Source of the DNA: Syntrophorhabdaceae bacterium
Lineage (GTDB): Bacteria > Desulfobacterota > Syntrophorhabdia > Syntrophorhabdales > Syntrophorhabdaceae
Direction of reading: 5' to 3'
DNA: 64,000 bases
Assembly: GCA_026415675.1 (NCBI GenBank)
Contig: JAOAGQ010000041.1
Span: 1 to 64,000, forward strand
In this document: piece after piece, positions 37,500-47,258 of the stretch
Layout: each line of letters opens with the position of its first letter
How positions within the stretch are numbered: position 1 is the first letter of the stretch
Position numbers and translations under genes: made by a program
The notes under the pieces: generated by a model
What the model was told of the DNA's origin: nothing
What the model saw: only the letters and a program-made list of their open reading frames with translations
The model's database searches: none

Positions 37500-38266
37500 A
37501 TGTCGTCTCTTCTGAAAACCTCTCCTTTCAGTATAACCATTCGGAGGTCCTCTCCGACATCACCTTTCGTATATCAGAAGGGGATTATGTCGCTATTGCG
37601 GGGCCAAACGGTTCGGGAAAGACCACCCTGATCAAGGTTGTCCTCGGCTTTTATAGACCAAGTAAAGGGGGCATCTTTCTTTTTGGGGAAAGGCCCCATC
37701 TGTTTAAAGACTGGCAGAAAATAGGCTACCTCCCACAGAAATCTTCCACTTTAAACCCCCACTTCCCCGTAACCGTATGGGAGGTTGTATCGATGGGGCT
37801 TTTGTCTCGAAAAAAAGGGGGGGATATCTCAAGGGCAGATGAGAACGAAGCCATTGAAAAGGCCCTCGAATATATGGATATCAAGGATTTAAAAAAGAGG
37901 CTTTTAGGGGAGCTATCAGGGGGTCAGCAACAGAGGGTCCTCATCGCAAGGGCTATCGTTGGAGAGCCCGAACTCCTCATCCTCGATGAGCCCACAACCG
38001 CATTGGACCCTGACACAAGGGACAGGTTCTTCAACGTATTATCAGAGATGAATAGCAAAAAAACAACGGTGATTATCGTAACCCACGATGTTGGTACCAT
38101 TGGAAAATACGCCTCCAAACTCTTCTATCTGGACAAAAAGATGGTCTTCTACGGCAGCTTTGAGGCGTTCTGTGTATCAAGGGAGATGGCGGATTATTTT
38201 GGAGAGTATTCTCAGCACGTGATCTGTCACAGGCATGATACGGCAAAACCCTCCTTTACTTTATAG
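37490..38266 (+). CDS. znuC: Zinc-type metal ABC transporter, ATPase
   Basis: A 258-residue ABC ATPase. Walker A GPNGSGKTT is at 38-46, the Q-loop is GYLPQKSS, the signature is LSGGQQQRVLIARAI, and Walker B is LLILDEPTTALDP followed by the switch histidine in IIVTHD. It powers uptake by the ZnuA/ZnuB pair encoded on either side. The frame overlaps znuA, pointing to coupled translation. I see no Zur-like palindrome ahead of the cluster. Confidence 0.92.
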   Translation: MRVDVVSSENLSFQYNHSEVLSDITFRISEGDYVAIAGPNGSGKTTLIKVVLGFYRPSKGGIFLFGERPHLFKDWQKIGYLPQKSSTLNPHFPVTVWEVVSMGLLSRKKGGDISRADENEAIEKALEYMDIKDLKKRLLGELSGGQQQRVLIARAIVGEPELLILDEPTTALDPDTRDRFFNVLSEMNSKKTTVIIVTHDVGTIGKYASKLFYLDKKMVFYGSFEAFCVSREMADYFGEYSQHVICHRHDTAKPSFTL

Positions 38267-38268
38267 CC

Positions 38269-39084
38269 ATGGAGATTTTCGAGCCTTTAAACCACGCATT
38301 TATCCAGAGGGCGATCATCGCCGGCTCTTTTATAGCGATTCTCTGCTCGACCCTCGGGGTCTTTCTTGTTTTAAGGAGGCTATCCCTGATAGGGGATGGC
38401 CTAAGCCATGTGGCCTTCGGGGCCGTCTCTTTCGGTCTTCTTTTAAAGGTCTATCCCTTCTATGTCGCCCTTCCTATAGTGATGCTCGGTGCCTTGGGCA
38501 TATTAAAACTCATTGACCGTGCAAGGGTTTATGGGGATGCCGCCATAGGGATCGTCTCTTCTATGGGGATTGCCACAGGGGTGATCGTAGCGAGTAAGAG
38601 CAGGGGTTTTAATGTGGATCTCTTCAATTTTCTCTTCGGGAATATCCTCTCTATCAGCAAAACGGAGGTCTTCACCTCCCTTCTGTTTTCCGCCATCTTG
38701 ATCGGTTTCATCGTCTTCTTTTACAACGAACTCCTTTCCATCACCTTCGACGAGGAGACGGCAAGGGCATCGGGGATAAAAATAGCCCGTATAAACGCGA
38801 TACTCTTCATAATGACAGGCCTTACCGTTGTCCTCGCGATGAGAATGGTGGGTATTATGCTCGTCTCCGCCCTCCTTATCATCCCCTCTGTTACCTCCCT
38901 TCAGTTCGGTCTGGGCTTCAAATGGACCCTGATCCTCTCCTCTTTTACAGGGGTGTTATCTGTAGTTGCCGGGATATTCATCTCCTTTCATGCGGATCTC
39001 CCTTCCGGGGCAACGATAGTACTCCTTAATTTCTTCTTTTTTGCCGGGGGTTATGCTTACAAGATATTGAAAATAAAATCCTGA
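38269..39084 (+). CDS. znuB: Zinc-type metal ABC transporter, permease
   Basis: A 271-residue ABC-3 family permease with about eight predicted helices. Recognisable are LRRLSLIGDGLSHVAFGAVS near residues 40-59 (the ATPase-contact region), FDEETARASGIK, and the segment MVGIMLVSALLIIPSVTSLQ. It completes the znuA-znuC-znuB uptake system, two bases after the ATPase gene. The next gene, dnaK, has its own promoter. Confidence 0.92.
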   Translation: MEIFEPLNHAFIQRAIIAGSFIAILCSTLGVFLVLRRLSLIGDGLSHVAFGAVSFGLLLKVYPFYVALPIVMLGALGILKLIDRARVYGDAAIGIVSSMGIATGVIVASKSRGFNVDLFNFLFGNILSISKTEVFTSLLFSAILIGFIVFFYNELLSITFDEETARASGIKIARINAILFIMTGLTVVLAMRMVGIMLVSALLIIPSVTSLQFGLGFKWTLILSSFTGVLSVVAGIFISFHADLPSGATIVLLNFFFFAGGYAYKILKIKS

Positions 39085-39101
39085 TCTTTAATCCACGATT
39101 G

Positions 39102-39130
39102 TTGACAATAACCTATACGGGAATTATATT
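39102..39130 (+). promoter_or_regulatory. dnaK promoter (sigma-70)
   Basis: TTGACA (39102-39107), a 17-base spacer and TATATT (39125-39130) make a strong vegetative promoter, with a leader of about 25 bases carrying AGGAGGA before the ATG. No CIRCE inverted repeat and no sigma-32 type sequence are visible, so the heat control of dnaK is not obvious here. Confidence 0.72.
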
Positions 39131-39162
39131 TAGGTAAAATTTAAACTCAGGAGGATACGCCA

Positions 39163-41076
39163 ATGGCTAAAAAAGTAATTGGGATCGACCTTGGGACCAC
39201 AAACTCCGTAGTGGCAATTATGGAAGGAGGGGACCCAAAGGTTATAATAAACGAGGAAGGGAGCAGATTAACACCGAGTGTTGTAGCATTTACAAAAGAC
39301 GGGGAGATACTTGTGGGCCAGACCGCAAAAAGGCAGGCCATCACAAACCCCGAGAATACCATATTCTCCATAAAACGTTTCATGGGAAGGAGATTCAGCG
39401 AGGTTCAGGATGAAATAAAGACCGTTCCCTATAAAGTCGTTGCCGATAAAGAGGGGAATGCGAGGGTTGAGGTAAGGGGTAAGCAGTATACCCCCCAGGA
39501 GATCTCCGCTTTCATCCTCCAGAAACTAAAAAAATCTGCGGAGGCATACCTCGGTCAGCCCGTAGAGGATGCGGTGATAACCGTTCCTGCCTATTTTAAC
39601 GATTCCCAGAGGCAGGCAACAAAAGATGCGGGCAGGATAGCAGGTTTGAATGTGTTAAGGATCATCAACGAACCTACAGCATCTGCCCTTGCATACGGGT
39701 TGGATAAGAAAAAAGATGAGACGATAGCGGTATACGACTTCGGCGGTGGCACTTTCGACATCTCCATTCTTGAGGTCGGTGACAACGTGGTTGAGGTAAA
39801 ATCGACCAACGGAGACACCCATCTGGGCGGGGACGATATTGACCAGAGGATCATAAACTGGATCGTCTCCGAGTTCCTAAAAGACCAGGGTATAGATCTC
39901 TCAAAGGACAGGATGGCATTACAGAGGTTAAAGGAGGCGGCAGAGAGGGCAAAGATTGAGCTTTCGACCGCCCTGGAGACGGAGATAAACCTCCCCTTCA
40001 TCACCGCGGATAGCTCAGGCCCAAAACACCTCAATATGAAGCTTAGAAGGTCAGAACTGGAGAAGCTTGCCGATGATATCATCCAAAAGACCATAGAGCC
40101 CTGCAGGAGGGCTATGGAAGATGCAAAGCTTACCGCGAACAAAATAGACGAGGTGGTCCTTGTAGGGGGTTCAACGAGGATACCGAAGGTCCAGGAAGTC
40201 GTAAGGGCCTTCTTCGGCAAAGAACCCCACAGAGGGGTCAACCCCGATGAGGTGGTCGCCCTGGGCGCGGCCGTTCAGGCAGGGGTACTCGCAGGGGAGG
40301 TAAAGGATGTGCTCCTCCTCGACGTTACACCTCTCTCGCTGGGTATCGAGACATTAGGAGGGGTGATGACAAGGATCATCGAGAGAAACACGACCATACC
40401 CACAAAGAAAAGCCAGATTTTTACCACCGCTGAGGACAACCAGACGAGCGTGGAGATACATGTGCTCCAGGGGGAAAGGGAGCTTGCCAGGGATAACAGA
40501 ACCTTAGGGAGGTTCCAGCTCATAGGGATACCCCCAGCACCGAGGGGTATACCCCAGATAGAGGTGACCTTTGACATAGATGCGAACGGCATACTCCACG
40601 TCACCGCAAAAGACATGGCTACAGGGAAAGAACAGAACATAAGGATAACGGCATCCACAGGTTTAAGCGAGGAAGAGATCAAGAAGATGGTAAGGGATGC
40701 GGAACTCCATGCGGAAGAGGACAGAAAGCGAAAAGAAGAGATAGAGGCAAAAAATCGCCTTGACAACCTCATATATCAGACGGAAAAGACCTTAAACGAG
40801 AACAGGGATAAACTCTCGGGAGAGGATACAAAACCCCTTGAAGATGTTTTATCCTCTGCAAAGGATAGTCTAAAGAGCGGGGATGCAGACCGTATTAAAC
40901 GGGCAACGGACGAACTAACCCGGGCATCCCATAAGCTGGCGGAGATGCTCTATAAAAAGACAGCGGAGGCGGGCTCTCAACAGTCAAGGTCTTCCGAGGG
41001 AGATATGTCGGGTCAGAAAGGCGGTAAAAGAGATGATGACATCCTCGATGCGGAGTTCGAGGATGTAAAGAGATAG
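39163..41076 (+). CDS. dnaK: Chaperone DnaK (Hsp70)
   Basis: A 637-residue ATP-driven chaperone. The N-terminal actin-like ATPase has [17 protein letters not shown] (6-22), [31 protein letters not shown] and [11 protein letters not shown]. The substrate domain has [14 protein letters not shown] and the lid runs to a C-terminus ending in [14 protein letters not shown]. Neither grpE nor dnaJ is next to it, which is unusual but not rare. It is followed nine bases later by lon. Confidence 0.97.
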   Translation: MAKKVIGIDLGTTNSVVAIMEGGDPKVIINEEGSRLTPSVVAFTKDGEILVGQTAKRQAITNPENTIFSIKRFMGRRFSEVQDEIKTVPYKVVADKEGNARVEVRGKQYTPQEISAFILQKLKKSAEAYLGQPVEDAVITVPAYFNDSQRQATKDAGRIAGLNVLRIINEPTASALAYGLDKKKDETIAVYDFGGGTFDISILEVGDNVVEVKSTNGDTHLGGDDIDQRIINWIVSEFLKDQGIDLSKDRMALQRLKEAAERAKIELSTALETEINLPFITADSSGPKHLNMKLRRSELEKLADDIIQKTIEPCRRAMEDAKLTANKIDEVVLVGGSTRIPKVQEVVRAFFGKEPHRGVNPDEVVALGAAVQAGVLAGEVKDVLLLDVTPLSLGIETLGGVMTRIIERNTTIPTKKSQIFTTAEDNQTSVEIHVLQGERELARDNRTLGRFQLIGIPPAPRGIPQIEVTFDIDANGILHVTAKDMATGKEQNIRITASTGLSEEEIKKMVRDAELHAEEDRKRKEEIEAKNRLDNLIYQTEKTLNENRDKLSGEDTKPLEDVLSSAKDSLKSGDADRIKRATDELTRASHKLAEMLYKKTAEAGSQQSRSSEGDMSGQKGGKRDDDILDAEFEDVKR

Positions 41077-41084
41077 AGGGGGCT

Positions 41085-43436
41085 ATGGTGATAGGATTTA
41101 GAAATGACAAAAGTATAAAGGAGAGGATCTTCTATCCGACGGAGATACCTATACTCCCCTTAAGGGGAACCGTTGCCTATCCTGACCTCATCATGCCCCT
41201 TATCGTCGGCAGAGAGAAGTCCGTAAAACTCGTCGACGAAGCGATGAACAGGGACAAGATGATAGGGATACTCACCCAGAAGAACCCGGACATAGAAGAT
41301 CCCGACGTCGATGATCTCTATACCGTCGGTACCATCGCAACGATCATGAAGATGGTAAAGATGGTCGACGGTAGTCAGAGGATCGTTGTCCAGGGTTTGT
41401 GCAGGTTTAAGCTCATCGAGTTTGTAGAAAAAGAGCCCCATCTGAAGGCAAGGATACTGCCCATATTTGAAGAGTACCAGAAGGACATAGAGATCGATGC
41501 GATGTATCTCAATTTGAAAAATCTCTTTAAAAAGGCCGTGGATATGGCCCCCTATCTGTCGGCAGAGCTTGCCCAGATTGCATCGAAGATAGATAACCCG
41601 GGTAACATGGCGGATCTCATCGCATCTACGATCAATATAAGTGTGAGCGAAAAGCAGGAGATCCTCGAAAAGATAGACTTAAAGGAGAGACTCAAAAAGA
41701 TCACGATCTTTCTAAACAGGGAGATCGAGACCTTGGAATTGAGCAGCCGTATCCAGACCCATGTGAAGGAAGGGATAGACAAGACCCAGAGGGAATACTA
41801 TCTCAGAGAACAGCTAAAGGCCATCCAGAAAGAGCTGGGCGAGACAGAAGACAGGATGTCCGAGATAGAGGAGTTAAGGAAAAAGATCATCGAGGCCAAG
41901 ATGCCCCAGGACGTCCAGAAGGTGGCAGAAAAGGAACTCGATAGGCTCTCCAAGATGAGCACCATGTCGGCGGAATACACAGTCTCTCGAACGTATCTCG
42001 ACTGGCTCATTGAACTACCGTGGTCTAAACAAACAGAGGATAACCTCGATATAGAGGGGGCCCACGGGATATTAAACGAAGACCATTATGACCTGGAAAA
42101 GGTGAAAAAGAGGATACTTGAATACCTTGCGGTAAGAAAGTTAAAGTCGGACATGAAGGGGCCTATCCTCTGCTTTGTCGGCCCTCCAGGGGTGGGAAAG
42201 ACATCCCTGGGCAGGTCTATAGCCCGTGCCCTGGGTAGAAAGTTTGTGAGGATTTCCCTCGGGGGAATAAGGGATGAGGCAGAGATCAGGGGGCATAGAC
42301 GAACATATGTGGGGGCCCTCCCGGGAAGAATAGTCCAGGGCATTAAAAAGGCAGGCTCGAACAACCCTGTCTTCATGCTCGATGAGGTGGATAAGATAGG
42401 GACTGACTTCAGAGGGGACCCGTCAAGTGCACTCCTTGAGGTGCTGGACCCCGAGCAGAACTTTTCTTTCAGCGACCATTATCTCGAGGTGCCCTTTGAT
42501 CTATCGAAGGTGATGTTTATCGCAACCGCTAATATGCTCGACCCGATACCACCTGCATTGAAAGACAGGATGGAAGTGCTCGAACTCCCCGGCTATACTG
42601 AGGAAGAGAAACTGATGATAGCGAGACAGTTCCTTATCCCAAAGGAAAGGGAGGAACATGGTTTAACTGAGGATCTGATCGATTTTGAAGACGATGCCCT
42701 CCGCATCATCATAAGGTCATATACAAAGGAGTCAGGTGTCCGAAACCTCGAAAGGGAGATCGCAACGATATGCAGGGCTGTGGCAAAAGGCGTTGCCGAA
42801 GGGGATAGGGAAAAGAAGATTATAACGAAAGAGAGTATCCACAGCTATTTAGGCCCCATAAAATTCTTCTCAGAGGTTGCGGAGAGGACAAAGTATTCCG
42901 GTGTTGCAACGGGCCTTGCCTGGACCCCAACAGGGGGTGATATCCTCTTCATCGAGTCCACAAAGATGAGGGGGAAGGGCAATCTCTCCCTCACAGGACA
43001 GTTAGGGGATGTGATGAAAGAATCGGCACAGGCCGCCTTGAGCTATATAAGGAGTAAAGCAGCGGAATATAACATACCGGAAGACTTTTTCGAGAAAAAC
43101 GACATCCACATACACGTACCTCAGGGGGCAATCCCCAAGGATGGGCCTTCGGCAGGGATAACGATGCTCGTATCCCTCGTATCCCTCCTTACAGACAGGC
43201 CTGTGAGGAACGATGTGGCAATGACAGGGGAGATAACATTAAGGGGGCTTGTCCTCCCCGTAGGGGGCATCAAGCAGAAGGTGCTTGCCGCGAAGAGGGC
43301 AGGGATACAGCGTGTGATACTCCCCAAGATGAACGAGAAGGACCTCGAGGAGGTCCCCGAGAGCATAAAGGAAAACATGGATTTTATGTTCATAGAAAAG
43401 ATGGACGAGGCTATAGAGATTAGTCTCGCCCAATAA
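41085..43436 (+). CDS. lon: ATP-dependent protease Lon
   Basis: A 783-residue LonA protease that degrades damaged and regulatory proteins. The N-terminal substrate domain begins near IPILPLRGTVAYPDLIMPL. The AAA+ module has Walker A GPPGVGKTS and Walker B VFMLDEVDKIG. The C-terminal protease domain has the Ser of KDGPSAGITM and the Lys of KVLAAKRAGI. It stands directly behind dnaK and shares its transcript, joining chaperone and protease. Confidence 0.97.
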   Translation: MVIGFRNDKSIKERIFYPTEIPILPLRGTVAYPDLIMPLIVGREKSVKLVDEAMNRDKMIGILTQKNPDIEDPDVDDLYTVGTIATIMKMVKMVDGSQRIVVQGLCRFKLIEFVEKEPHLKARILPIFEEYQKDIEIDAMYLNLKNLFKKAVDMAPYLSAELAQIASKIDNPGNMADLIASTINISVSEKQEILEKIDLKERLKKITIFLNREIETLELSSRIQTHVKEGIDKTQREYYLREQLKAIQKELGETEDRMSEIEELRKKIIEAKMPQDVQKVAEKELDRLSKMSTMSAEYTVSRTYLDWLIELPWSKQTEDNLDIEGAHGILNEDHYDLEKVKKRILEYLAVRKLKSDMKGPILCFVGPPGVGKTSLGRSIARALGRKFVRISLGGIRDEAEIRGHRRTYVGALPGRIVQGIKKAGSNNPVFMLDEVDKIGTDFRGDPSSALLEVLDPEQNFSFSDHYLEVPFDLSKVMFIATANMLDPIPPALKDRMEVLELPGYTEEEKLMIARQFLIPKEREEHGLTEDLIDFEDDALRIIIRSYTKESGVRNLEREIATICRAVAKGVAEGDREKKIITKESIHSYLGPIKFFSEVAERTKYSGVATGLAWTPTGGDILFIESTKMRGKGNLSLTGQLGDVMKESAQAALSYIRSKAAEYNIPEDFFEKNDIHIHVPQGAIPKDGPSAGITMLVSLVSLLTDRPVRNDVAMTGEITLRGLVLPVGGIKQKVLAAKRAGIQRVILPKMNEKDLEEVPESIKENMDFMFIEKMDEAIEISLAQ

Positions 43437-43462
43437 TAGGTAAGTCTCAAAGAAAGACAGGG

Positions 43463-44068
43463 TTAGACGATAAACTCCCCCTTACCCCTCCTTAAAAGCT
43501 CTACCCTGTCTTCTACGAGGCTAATGACCGTTGATGGTTCCCCTATCAATAATCCTCCGTCGATTACGATATCCACAGCCCCTTTAAGCCTCTTTTCTAT
43601 CTCTTTTGGGTCATAGAGCACATCCTTTTCCCCTGGTAGTTTTACACTTGTATTTATCAATGGTTTATCTATGAGGTTTGCAATACCTAAAGGAACGGGG
43701 TGGTCCGGTATTCTGATACCCACCTCCTTCTTCTCTGTCATGAGGAGCTTTGGTATGATCTTCTTTGCCTTAAGGACAAACGTGTATGGCCCCGGGATAT
43801 GGCGTCTCATGATCGAAAAAGCGAAGTCGCTCATATGGGCGTAGTTGCTTATATCCTTAAAATCCCTGCATATGATACTCAAGGCCCTTTTTTCAGGGAG
43901 CCTTTTTATCTGGTACAGCTTTCTTATGGCCTTTATATTGAAAAGGTCGCACCCCATACCGTATAGGGTATCCGTCGGATAGACGACAATACCCCCTTGA
44001 AGGAGGGTCTCTTTTAGAAGTTCCGTCAGCTTCTTTTTAGGTCTATCAGGCTTCCATTCTATGATCAT
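43463..44068 (-). CDS. YrdC-domain protein, YciO-like
   Basis: A 201-residue Sua5/YciO/YrdC family protein. TsaC-type members make threonylcarbamoyl-AMP for the t6A modification of tRNA. The nucleotide-binding VVYPTDTLYGMGCD is near residues 28-41. The remainder, with IPGPYTFVLKA and INTSVKLPG, looks closer to E. coli YciO than to TsaC, and the TsaC basic motif reads KRLPEKRALS. It could supply t6A or have the less clear YciO role. It overlaps the methyltransferase gene by four bases. Confidence 0.85.
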   Translation of the reverse strand: MIIEWKPDRPKKKLTELLKETLLQGGIVVYPTDTLYGMGCDLFNIKAIRKLYQIKRLPEKRALSIICRDFKDISNYAHMSDFAFSIMRRHIPGPYTFVLKAKKIIPKLLMTEKKEVGIRIPDHPVPLGIANLIDKPLINTSVKLPGEKDVLYDPKEIEKRLKGAVDIVIDGGLLIGEPSTVISLVEDRVELLRRGKGEFIV

Positions 44069-44622
44069 ACCTTCCTCCCTATAAACCTTGCCGTTGCCCT
44101 CTTCCTTTTGTCGGAGGTAACGATGGTCTCTTCGTAGAATATAAGCTCAAGCTCCTGGAACATGGTGAGCAGTTCGCCGTCGTTTAATAGATATGCCGGG
44201 TTCCTTTTTCTGTCTATCTCGTTTTGTCTTTTAAGGAATGTCTCGTATATCAGGATCCCCCCTTTCTTAAGAAGGGAGAGGATATGATCCCTTATATCCC
44301 TTATCAGAAAATAAAAGACTATAACTCCATCCATAGAGGAAGGTTTTATCGGTAGGTTCTCCGCCTTTGCCTTTACGATATGGATACTCCTTCCGTATGT
44401 TCTCTGGGCGATCTTGATCGCCTCTTCTGAACTCTCCACCCCGAAAACCGAATAGCCCCTATCCGAAAGGAAGGCCCCATCCCTTCCGTTTCCCATAGCG
44501 ATATCGAGGACCCTCCCATTCTCGGGTATGAGACTATAGAATCTCTTCAACAATTCGTGAGGCTCTGTGGCATTTTCATAGAAGCCTTCCCTATATTTCT
44601 TATCCCATTTATTCTCTTCCAT
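44065..44622 (-). CDS. Class I SAM-dependent methyltransferase
   Basis: A 185-residue methyltransferase of the TehB-like kind. Motif I is VLDIAMGNGRDGAFLSDRG (about 38-56), followed by the acidic end of strand 2 in VFGVESSEEA. Later motifs include GVIVFYFLIRDI and LKKGGILIYETF. The substrate is unknown; TehB relatives detoxify small oxyanions or methylate metabolites. It is coupled to its neighbours by overlaps on both sides (amidohydrolase, then methyltransferase, then YrdC). Confidence 0.85.
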   Translation of the reverse strand: MEENKWDKKYREGFYENATEPHELLKRFYSLIPENGRVLDIAMGNGRDGAFLSDRGYSVFGVESSEEAIKIAQRTYGRSIHIVKAKAENLPIKPSSMDGVIVFYFLIRDIRDHILSLLKKGGILIYETFLKRQNEIDRKRNPAYLLNDGELLTMFQELELIFYEETIVTSDKRKRATARFIGRKV

Positions 44623-45442
44623 ATAGCGCCTCTGCGTTTTTATAAAGTAACCTCTCCCTGTGCCTCTTTTTCATTATGGATATCCCCTTATTATATCGAC
44701 CCAATCCCAAAAGGGGGAAGTCAGAACCAAAGAGAACCTTATCGAATAAAAAACCATCGATAAATCTGTATATGTCTTCACCATACAAAAAGGGCAGGGC
44801 CGCTGTATCATAGTACACCCTTTTAAATATGTTTTTTATCTCCGGCATAAACTCATAGAAACAGACCCCTCCCCCAAGATGGGCAAGGATGATGTCTGTA
44901 TCCTGGTGTCTCTCTATAAATTTCACAAGTTCAATAAAGTCGACAGAGGTCTTACCTTTATAAATATGCCCTATCTGCTCGTTTATATGGAGCATCAATA
45001 TCCCTTTATATCTTTTTATAACGGGGATGACATCATCGAGTATACAGAAAGTCTCCTTTTGTAATCCCTTATCGTAAAATGCCACCTCTCCTATCCCCTT
45101 TGCACCTGCCTCCATATAACCATCGAGTTCGTAGAAGGGAAGGTTCTTTATATCATGGGGAAATGAGACAAGGGGTATGAGCCGTCTATTTTTTCTTCCC
45201 GCCTCTATAATATAGTCGTTCTGGAGTTTAAGTATATCCCTGTCTAAAAAAGGGAAAGAGCAGATAACGGAGCGGTCTATGCCTTCTCTATCCATATAGC
45301 GGACTAGATGATGAACATCCACCATCTCTGCCCTTAAATCACCGTATATCACATTAAAGTTTTTATCCCTTTTTGCAATCCGGGCCCTGTCCTTTATAAT
45401 TTCAGGGGGGAATATATGGGTATGGGAATCGATGACCTTCAT
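44609..45442 (-). CDS. Amidohydrolase-2 family metal-dependent hydrolase
   Basis: A 277-residue TIM-barrel hydrolase. The metal-binding text is VIDSHTHIFPPE at the start, LHINEQIGH in the middle, ILAHLGGGV, and FGSDFPLLG near the end with the catalytic Asp. The family includes decarboxylases such as ACMSD as well as hydrolases, so the reaction is open. ATG 45442 gives the usual N-terminus; TTG 45472 adds ten atypical residues. TATAAT ends seven bases before the ATG and no ribosome site is present. Confidence 0.85.
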   Translation of the reverse strand: MKVIDSHTHIFPPEIIKDRARIAKRDKNFNVIYGDLRAEMVDVHHLVRYMDREGIDRSVICSFPFLDRDILKLQNDYIIEAGRKNRRLIPLVSFPHDIKNLPFYELDGYMEAGAKGIGEVAFYDKGLQKETFCILDDVIPVIKRYKGILMLHINEQIGHIYKGKTSVDFIELVKFIERHQDTDIILAHLGGGVCFYEFMPEIKNIFKRVYYDTAALPFLYGEDIYRFIDGFLFDKVLFGSDFPLLGLGRYNKGISIMKKRHRERLLYKNAEALYGRE

Positions 45443-45449
45443 ACATATT

Positions 45450-45509
45450 ATTATAGTCCATGGATACCACAATTATAAAGGATAGATTTTTTCATCTTTT
45501 TGTGATAAT
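45450..45509. promoter_or_regulatory. Possible divergent, near-leaderless promoters
   Basis: On the minus strand TATAAT (45455-45450) lies seven bases before the amidohydrolase ATG. On the plus strand an extended -10, TGTGATAAT (45501-45509), lies nine bases before the GTG of the HAD gene. Neither has a clear -35 box, so both calls rest on the -10 alone. Confidence 0.3.
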
Positions 45510-45518
45510 AAAGGTTTT

Positions 45519-46163
45519 GTGGCCATAAAGGTAGTTTTTCTTGACTGCGATGGGACATTGACCACAATAAAGAGTAGCTGGGAGTTCATCCACAGGGAGC
45601 TCGGTATCTGGGATAACAATGCCGAGGAATACCAGAGAATGTTCCGCTCCGGGGAGATAGACTACGATGAATTCTGTAGAAGGGATGCGGCCCTGTGGAG
45701 GGGCTTGCCCTTATCTTCTGTAATGGAAATAGTCGCAAAAATACCATACCAGAGAGGTGCGGAAAAATTGGTCCGTTTTTTTAAGGAAAGGGGTATCTTT
45801 ACCGTTGTGTTATCGACCGGTCTCTCTTTTTTGGTAGATAGGGTAAAGCAGGAATTGGGGATAGATATGGCCGTTTCAAACGAGCTTATAGTACAGGATG
45901 GTATATTAACGGGGGATACAAGGATCAACGTAACTTATGGAAAAAAGGGTGAATGGGTAAAAAAGATACTCAATATGCTATCTATCAACAGACAAAACGC
46001 CTGTGCCGTAGGGGATGGTGAAGGGGATGTGGAGATGTTTAAGGCCGTTTCCCTTTCTATAGGTTTTGATCACCATGATACGCTCGCCCCTTATATCGAT
46101 TATTCGATAAAAAGCGGTAACCTATTAGAGGTTATTGATATTATAGAGGGTTATAATGTTTAA
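45519..46163 (+). CDS. HAD-family phosphatase, phosphoserine-phosphatase-like
   Basis: A 214-residue HAD IB-subclass hydrolase. Motif I is FLDCDGTLTTIKSSWEFIH (8-26), with the nucleophile Asp and partner Asp. Motif II is VVLSTGLSFLV, and motifs III/IV are GKKGEWV and AVGDGEGDVEMF. It resembles SerB-like enzymes that act on phosphoserine or related phosphate esters, but the substrate is not certain. It starts with GTG, with AAAGG four bases before. It overlaps the NlpC/P60 gene by eight bases. Confidence 0.88.
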   Translation: MAIKVVFLDCDGTLTTIKSSWEFIHRELGIWDNNAEEYQRMFRSGEIDYDEFCRRDAALWRGLPLSSVMEIVAKIPYQRGAEKLVRFFKERGIFTVVLSTGLSFLVDRVKQELGIDMAVSNELIVQDGILTGDTRINVTYGKKGEWVKKILNMLSINRQNACAVGDGEGDVEMFKAVSLSIGFDHHDTLAPYIDYSIKSGNLLEVIDIIEGYNV

Positions 46164-46626
46164 GGGTCTCATATATAAAACCTTTATTTTTTTCTTTTTG
46201 CTTTTATTTATGTTTATTTTTCCGGGGTGTGCCCCTAAAAAGATAAAGGTCTATGATGTAGATTACCCAATCAGAAATGAGGTGATACAGCATGCCTTTT
46301 CCTTAATAGGTAAGCCTTATAAAAACGGCGGTAAAGGCCCCGACTATTTTGATTGCAGTGGTTTTATCCAGTACGTGTTCGCTAAAGTTAATATAGCCTT
46401 ACCACCTATGACTGAAGGGCAGATAAAGATAGGGGTTGAGGTAAAAAGGGAGGATGTGTTACCGGGGGATCTCGTCTTCTTCCGCATAAAAAAGGAACTA
46501 CACGCAGGGATCATGTTAAACAGAAACGATTTTATCCATGCCTCTAAAACAAAGGGGATAACGGTGGATCATATAGATTTTAATTACTGGAAGAGGAGTT
46601 TACTCGGTTTTAGAAGTATCCTATAG
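46156..46626 (+). CDS. NlpC/P60 cell-wall peptidase lipoprotein
   Basis: A 156-residue secreted lipoprotein. It has a hydrophobic signal (FIFFFLLLFMFIF) ending at lipobox FPGC, and a NlpC/P60 cysteine-peptidase domain. The catalytic cysteine is in YFDCSGFIQYVF, with histidines in ELHAGIML and FIHASKTKGI. Such enzymes cut peptide stems of peptidoglycan, here probably at the inner face of the outer membrane. The gene ends three bases from the convergent thioredoxin-like gene. Confidence 0.9.
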   Translation: MFKGLIYKTFIFFFLLLFMFIFPGCAPKKIKVYDVDYPIRNEVIQHAFSLIGKPYKNGGKGPDYFDCSGFIQYVFAKVNIALPPMTEGQIKIGVEVKREDVLPGDLVFFRIKKELHAGIMLNRNDFIHASKTKGITVDHIDFNYWKRSLLGFRSIL

Positions 46627-46629
46627 TAT

Positions 46630-47076
46630 CTATATCTGTCCCATAAAATCGATAAAGCTCATAATTTTATAGTGTTTCCCTTTTAAATAGAGGATGATCT
46701 TTTTAAAATCCCTCTTTGAGATATATCCCGGCACGCTCGTTATCTTTTTTCCACTCGGTTCAACAAGGGATACTGTCGGGTAACCCCTTACGTTATATTT
46801 TTTTACAATATCTCTCATAACATCGCCATCTATCTTTAAAAATACCACATCTTTTTTCAGCATATCCTTAATCTCACTGTTTAAAAGGACCTCCTTTTCC
46901 ATCATATCACAGTATGAGCAGTATCTACTGTAAAAGTAGAGGATGAGACCTTTATCCTCGTTCTTTGCCCTTCGCAAAGCATCGTTTAACATAATATCAT
47001 TTTTGGGAAATACATTTTGAAGAGAGAATAAATAGACGATTATAAAAAATAACGTTATAAAAAAATTTCTTTTCAT
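46630..47076 (-). CDS. Exported thioredoxin-like protein
   Basis: A 148-residue protein with an N-terminal signal (MKRNFFITLFFIIVYLFSL) and a thioredoxin-7 type domain. The redox motif CSYC is in SRYCSYCDMMEKEVL, and the cis-proline loop is NVRGYPTVSLVEPSGKK. It should act in the periplasm as a thiol reductant or disulfide exchanger; the client is unknown. It lies on the far side of the dnaA upstream region, transcribed away from dnaA. Confidence 0.86.
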   Translation of the reverse strand: MKRNFFITLFFIIVYLFSLQNVFPKNDIMLNDALRRAKNEDKGLILYFYSRYCSYCDMMEKEVLLNSEIKDMLKKDVVFLKIDGDVMRDIVKKYNVRGYPTVSLVEPSGKKITSVPGYISKRDFKKIILYLKGKHYKIMSFIDFMGQI

Positions 47077-47258
47077 TACGAGATTCTATCAAAAAGGTGG
47101 TTGCCTTTCAATATAAAACTTGTCAACTTTATTTCGATAGCTATAAAACAAAAAAAGGTTGAATTTTTTTTCAGAGTATATTACTATTTCTCTATAGTCA
47201 TTCAAAGCACTTAAGTTTTCCACATATGTTGAAAAAATGTTGAAAAAAAATATGTAAT
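47077..47258. other. Probable oriC: dnaA upstream region with DnaA-box-like repeats
   Basis: This 182-base AT-rich gap ahead of dnaA holds TTTTCCACA (47216-47224, plus), one mismatch from the standard TTATCCACA box, and two minus-strand TTTTCAACA copies (47235-47227 and 47246-47238) spaced 11 bases, one helical turn. A further TTTTCAACA lies after dnaA at 48655. Together with dnaA-dnaN-gyrB gene order this points to the chromosome origin. There is no experimental support here. Confidence 0.6.
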
